Source of the DNA: Hymenobacter radiodurans
GTDB lineage: Bacteria; Bacteroidota; Bacteroidia; Cytophagales; Hymenobacteraceae
Direction: 5' to 3'
NCBI RefSeq assembly: GCF_004355185.1
Contig: NZ_CP037922.1
Coordinates: 4,434,001-4,498,000 of the forward strand
Length of the DNA: 64,000 bases
The stretch's first letter is position 1. Each line of letters starts with the position of its first letter. Below the pieces are notes generated by a model that saw only the letters and a list, made by a program, of their open reading frames with translations, was not told the DNA's origin and ran no database searches. Shown here piece after piece: positions 61,684-64,000 of the stretch. The position numbers and the translations under genes were made by a program.

Positions 61684-64000
61684 ATGCGAACAACTTTACG
61701 CTTACTTTTTCCAATTTTAGGCTTAGTGCCATTGGGAGTACATGCAGAAGGCTCGAAGCAATTGACGCCTAATACGGCGGCTACAGCTGGTTTAGCTCTC
61801 AGTGATATTAATAATACCCGTTCTGGGTACCTAGAGCATGATGGCAATGTGGCCCAAACTCAAATTGGGGGCGTGAGTAAGGCTTTTTGAAGCCTTCTAA
61901 TTTCACTAGCAATAGCAAGTTTACGTACAGCGATGATCAACGCATGTATGTGCTCCTAAAACCTAATGAGACGGTTTATTATGGTTTGCACCGGGTTCCT
62001 CATGATCAGGATACAAATCCTAATAGCCCATTAAGTGCCTATCAGCATAACAATCTTATTGTTACCGCACGGTACAGTGCAGATGGTAAGGGCACGGGTA
62101 CCTTTGGTCGGCAGTATAAGATTCTTCGGGACTCGTCTGCTGCTCAAACCACTATGGCTCTCCGGCGAGCGGCTTTCCTGAATACCATTGCAGGTAATCC
62201 TCAGCGTGGCGTAATTGCTACTGCCGATCAGGCGCAGGCTGGTCCTAAAATCAACGGATTACCAGCAGCAGGCTATGAGCCGATGTCCTTCACCAATACG
62301 ACTACTTCCATTCAGTACGTATGGTTTGAATTTGTACAACAGGGTGAATTCACGTCGACAGGTGCTTACAACCCAGCTTTCCTTGACCATCAGCGCTTTT
62401 CTGTATACGACTTCTGGGACTTTACGGTAAAAGACAATGCTGGCACCGAGAAGCCCGGCCGCTTATTCAGCAAGCAGTGGGCCTTCTCAGCAGGTCAAGG
62501 TGATGGGCGTTTTGCTTCTACCTTCAACATGTACCCCCTGATTCCGAGTCCAACGGAGGCAAATCGGTTCTTTGTTAAGAAGTTCGAATTGGCTGGAATT
62601 GCCCCCCAGAACTTTTTTCGGTTCGTTTCAAACAGCACTGGCGCAAATCCAGCCCAGGTTACGCCCAATACCTTCCTGAGCACGACCAAAAGTCAAACGA
62701 CGGAAATAGATTATCCTGAGTATCTCAACTTTGTAAACAACCCCGATCCGGAAATCTGGCCTAGCGCTCAGGACCCTGATCTTAAGGTGGTGTCCGTGGG
62801 CTCTTATTGCAAGAATGGCGGGGGCGTCATGGAGTTCTTTTTGCGCTCCTCCTTGGGGGCCAGGTAGTTATTGATATAGAGCTGAATGGTGTTCCCGGCT
62901 ATCAGGTCAGCACGCGCGACAGACGAATTACAACCACTATTCCTGCTGGCAACACCCGGGTAGAGTGGGATGGACGCGATGGCCTGAACGCCGTAGTAAG
63001 CTCTGGCACCTCGGTGACCCTACTTTTCAAGAATTCAAAATCACCTATCGCTCCCGTTAACTTTCCCGTGTGGGATGCCGAGAATAATGCCGACGGCTTC
63101 CGTATTCAAAACGTGCGCCCTGGCTCGCAAGGGTTTGAGGTGTTGTACTGGGATGATTCTAACTTAAGCACGGCCGCCTTTCCGAACATGCCCGCCAATC
63201 CACGCACGCAGCTTGCTGGTGTGCCATCTAATATGGGTGTGCATACATGGGGAGGGGGCGCTACAGGCAGTGCGACAGTGGCTTCGGGTAACCAGGTGTT
63301 GGTAAATACTTACACCTATGGGAATACCGAGCAGGAAAGCCGAATATTCACCTTCAACTATGCCTGCGACCCTGATGGCGACGGCATCAACGACAACCTG
63401 GATGTTGACCAGGACAATGACGGCATCACGAACGTTGTCGAAAGCAACGGAATTGACCCTACGTTCATCACCGCGAGCAGTGTACCGCGCTACATCGATC
63501 CTTACGAAGCCAACTTTGTTGACGTAAATCAGGATGGGGTGAATGATGTATATGACTTCGACCTAGACGGCATTCCTAGCTTTCTCGATATCGATGCTGA
63601 TGGCGATGGTATTCCGGATACTATGGAGGCCAATGGTGGTGTAGCACCTACTGGCTATACCGCCTCACTGGGGCGCTTTCCCAGCACCGGTGTGGGAGCC
63701 AATGGTATGCCCGACGTAGCCGAAACTACGGCCGAAAGCGGCATTACGAAACTGCCAATTACGAATACGGACAATGTTGGTCAGCCCGATTATCTGGACA
63801 TCGATTCAGACAACGATGGCATTGTGGATAATATCGAAGCGCAAACCACAACCGGCTACCGTGCTCCTTTAGGCCTTGACACGGACAGAGATGGTTTGGA
63901 CAACCGCTACGACCCCACGACGGGCCCCGGTCAGACGGCGGGCGTAGCCGTACCGCTCACCAATACCGATGCTGCCCTCACGAATAGCGACACCCTACCC
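61684..64000 (+). CDS. Large secreted protein with calcium-binding TSP3-like repeats (partial, two frameshifts)
   Basis: The N-terminal signal is 'LLFPILGLVPLGVHA'. The frame shifts twice: near 61884-61888 (five T, six expected, giving 'VSKAFLKPSNFTSNSKF') and at 62855-62859 (five G, six expected, giving 'LRSSLGGQVVIDIELNG'). After the second repair the frame is open to the window end. From about 63365 it has repeated acidic motifs: DPDGDGINDNLDVDQDNDG, 'DLDGIPSFLDIDADGDG', 'DIDSDNDGIVDNIEA' and 'DTDRDGLDNRYDP'. These match thrombospondin type 3 calcium-binding repeats. It is likely exported, perhaps as an adhesin with a C-terminal sorting domain beyond the window. Confidence 0.82.

Noticed and set aside
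1-64000. Programmed ribosomal or transcriptional frameshifting at G tracts as a gene-control system
   Set aside because: All lesions are single-base losses, and they affect unrelated housekeeping genes (moaA, malQ, moeA) where a full-length product must be the main one. No conserved stimulatory structure is evident. Under-calling of homopolymers explains them more simply, so I did not list recoding as a system.

Overview
The window looks like chromosome from a member of the Bacteroidota, most likely a Hymenobacter-type species (Cytophagales). The evidence is moderately high GC with AT-rich gaps, promoter boxes of the Bacteroidota TAnnTTTG type, a lipidated Omp85 protein (TamL type) next to TamB, a YtrA-like GntR regulator, DUF4394 lipoproteins and an oxalate/formate-type MFS carrier with its tiny partner subunit. 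The genus is an inference. I saw no tRNA, rRNA, CRISPR array, phage or transposase gene.

Layout. 1-3.5 kb: end of a membrane protein, GntR regulator, DUF2807-like protein, DUF72 protein, RlpA. 3.6-10 kb: penicillin-acylase-family protein, alpha/beta hydrolase, an HxlR regulator divergent from an old-yellow-enzyme reductase, and an SDR. 10.1-13.9 kb: sugar-oxidation set (gluconate dehydrogenase subunit 3-like, GMC oxidoreductase, GH1-like enzyme). 14-16.9 kb: M16 peptidase pair. 17-21.9 kb: SAM riboswitch, metH, metF. 22-29.3 kb: TPR protein, lipoprotein, two GAF paralogues, outer-membrane barrel, cell-wall amidase, MFS carrier with small subunit, DUF2007 protein. 29.3-31.9 kb: a second SAM-type riboswitch ahead of an ATP-grasp enzyme overlapping a flavin monooxygenase. 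31.9-46.2 kb: molybdenum-cofactor region (moeA, moaC, mobA, moaE, moaD, moaA, a MOT1-type molybdate transporter, a MoeB-rhodanese fusion, fdhD and a large FdhF/YdeP-family oxidoreductase), broken up by small unrelated genes. 46.2-54.8 kb: XRE/DUF2975 pair, TamL and TamB. 55-58.3 kb: three DUF4394 copies, the last a fragment. 58.5-61.2 kb: 4-alpha-glucanotransferase. 61.7-64 kb: start of a large secreted protein with calcium-binding repeats that runs off the window.

How the genes work together. The molybdenum region covers nearly the whole route: import (MOT1), cofactor synthesis (MoaA, MoaC, MoaD, MoaE, MoeB), insertion and maturation (MoeA, MobA, FdhD) and a likely client enzyme. The two SAM-sensing leaders tie methionine synthesis and a probable sulfur-scavenging monooxygenase operon to the same metabolite.

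Two signals run through the whole window. First, a G6 tract followed by C and an A/T-rich run (read on the other strand as A/T-run, then GCCCCCC) recurs about once per kilobase, inside genes and as inverted pairs in terminators. Second, at least a dozen genes are broken by exactly one missing base, nearly always in such a tract (G5 where G6 is needed). Restoring one base at each site gives full-length, family-typical proteins. Systematic homopolymer under-calling is the simplest explanation, so most of these breaks should not be read as real pseudogenes. Four copies of a ~100-nt palindromic REP-like repeat are also present.
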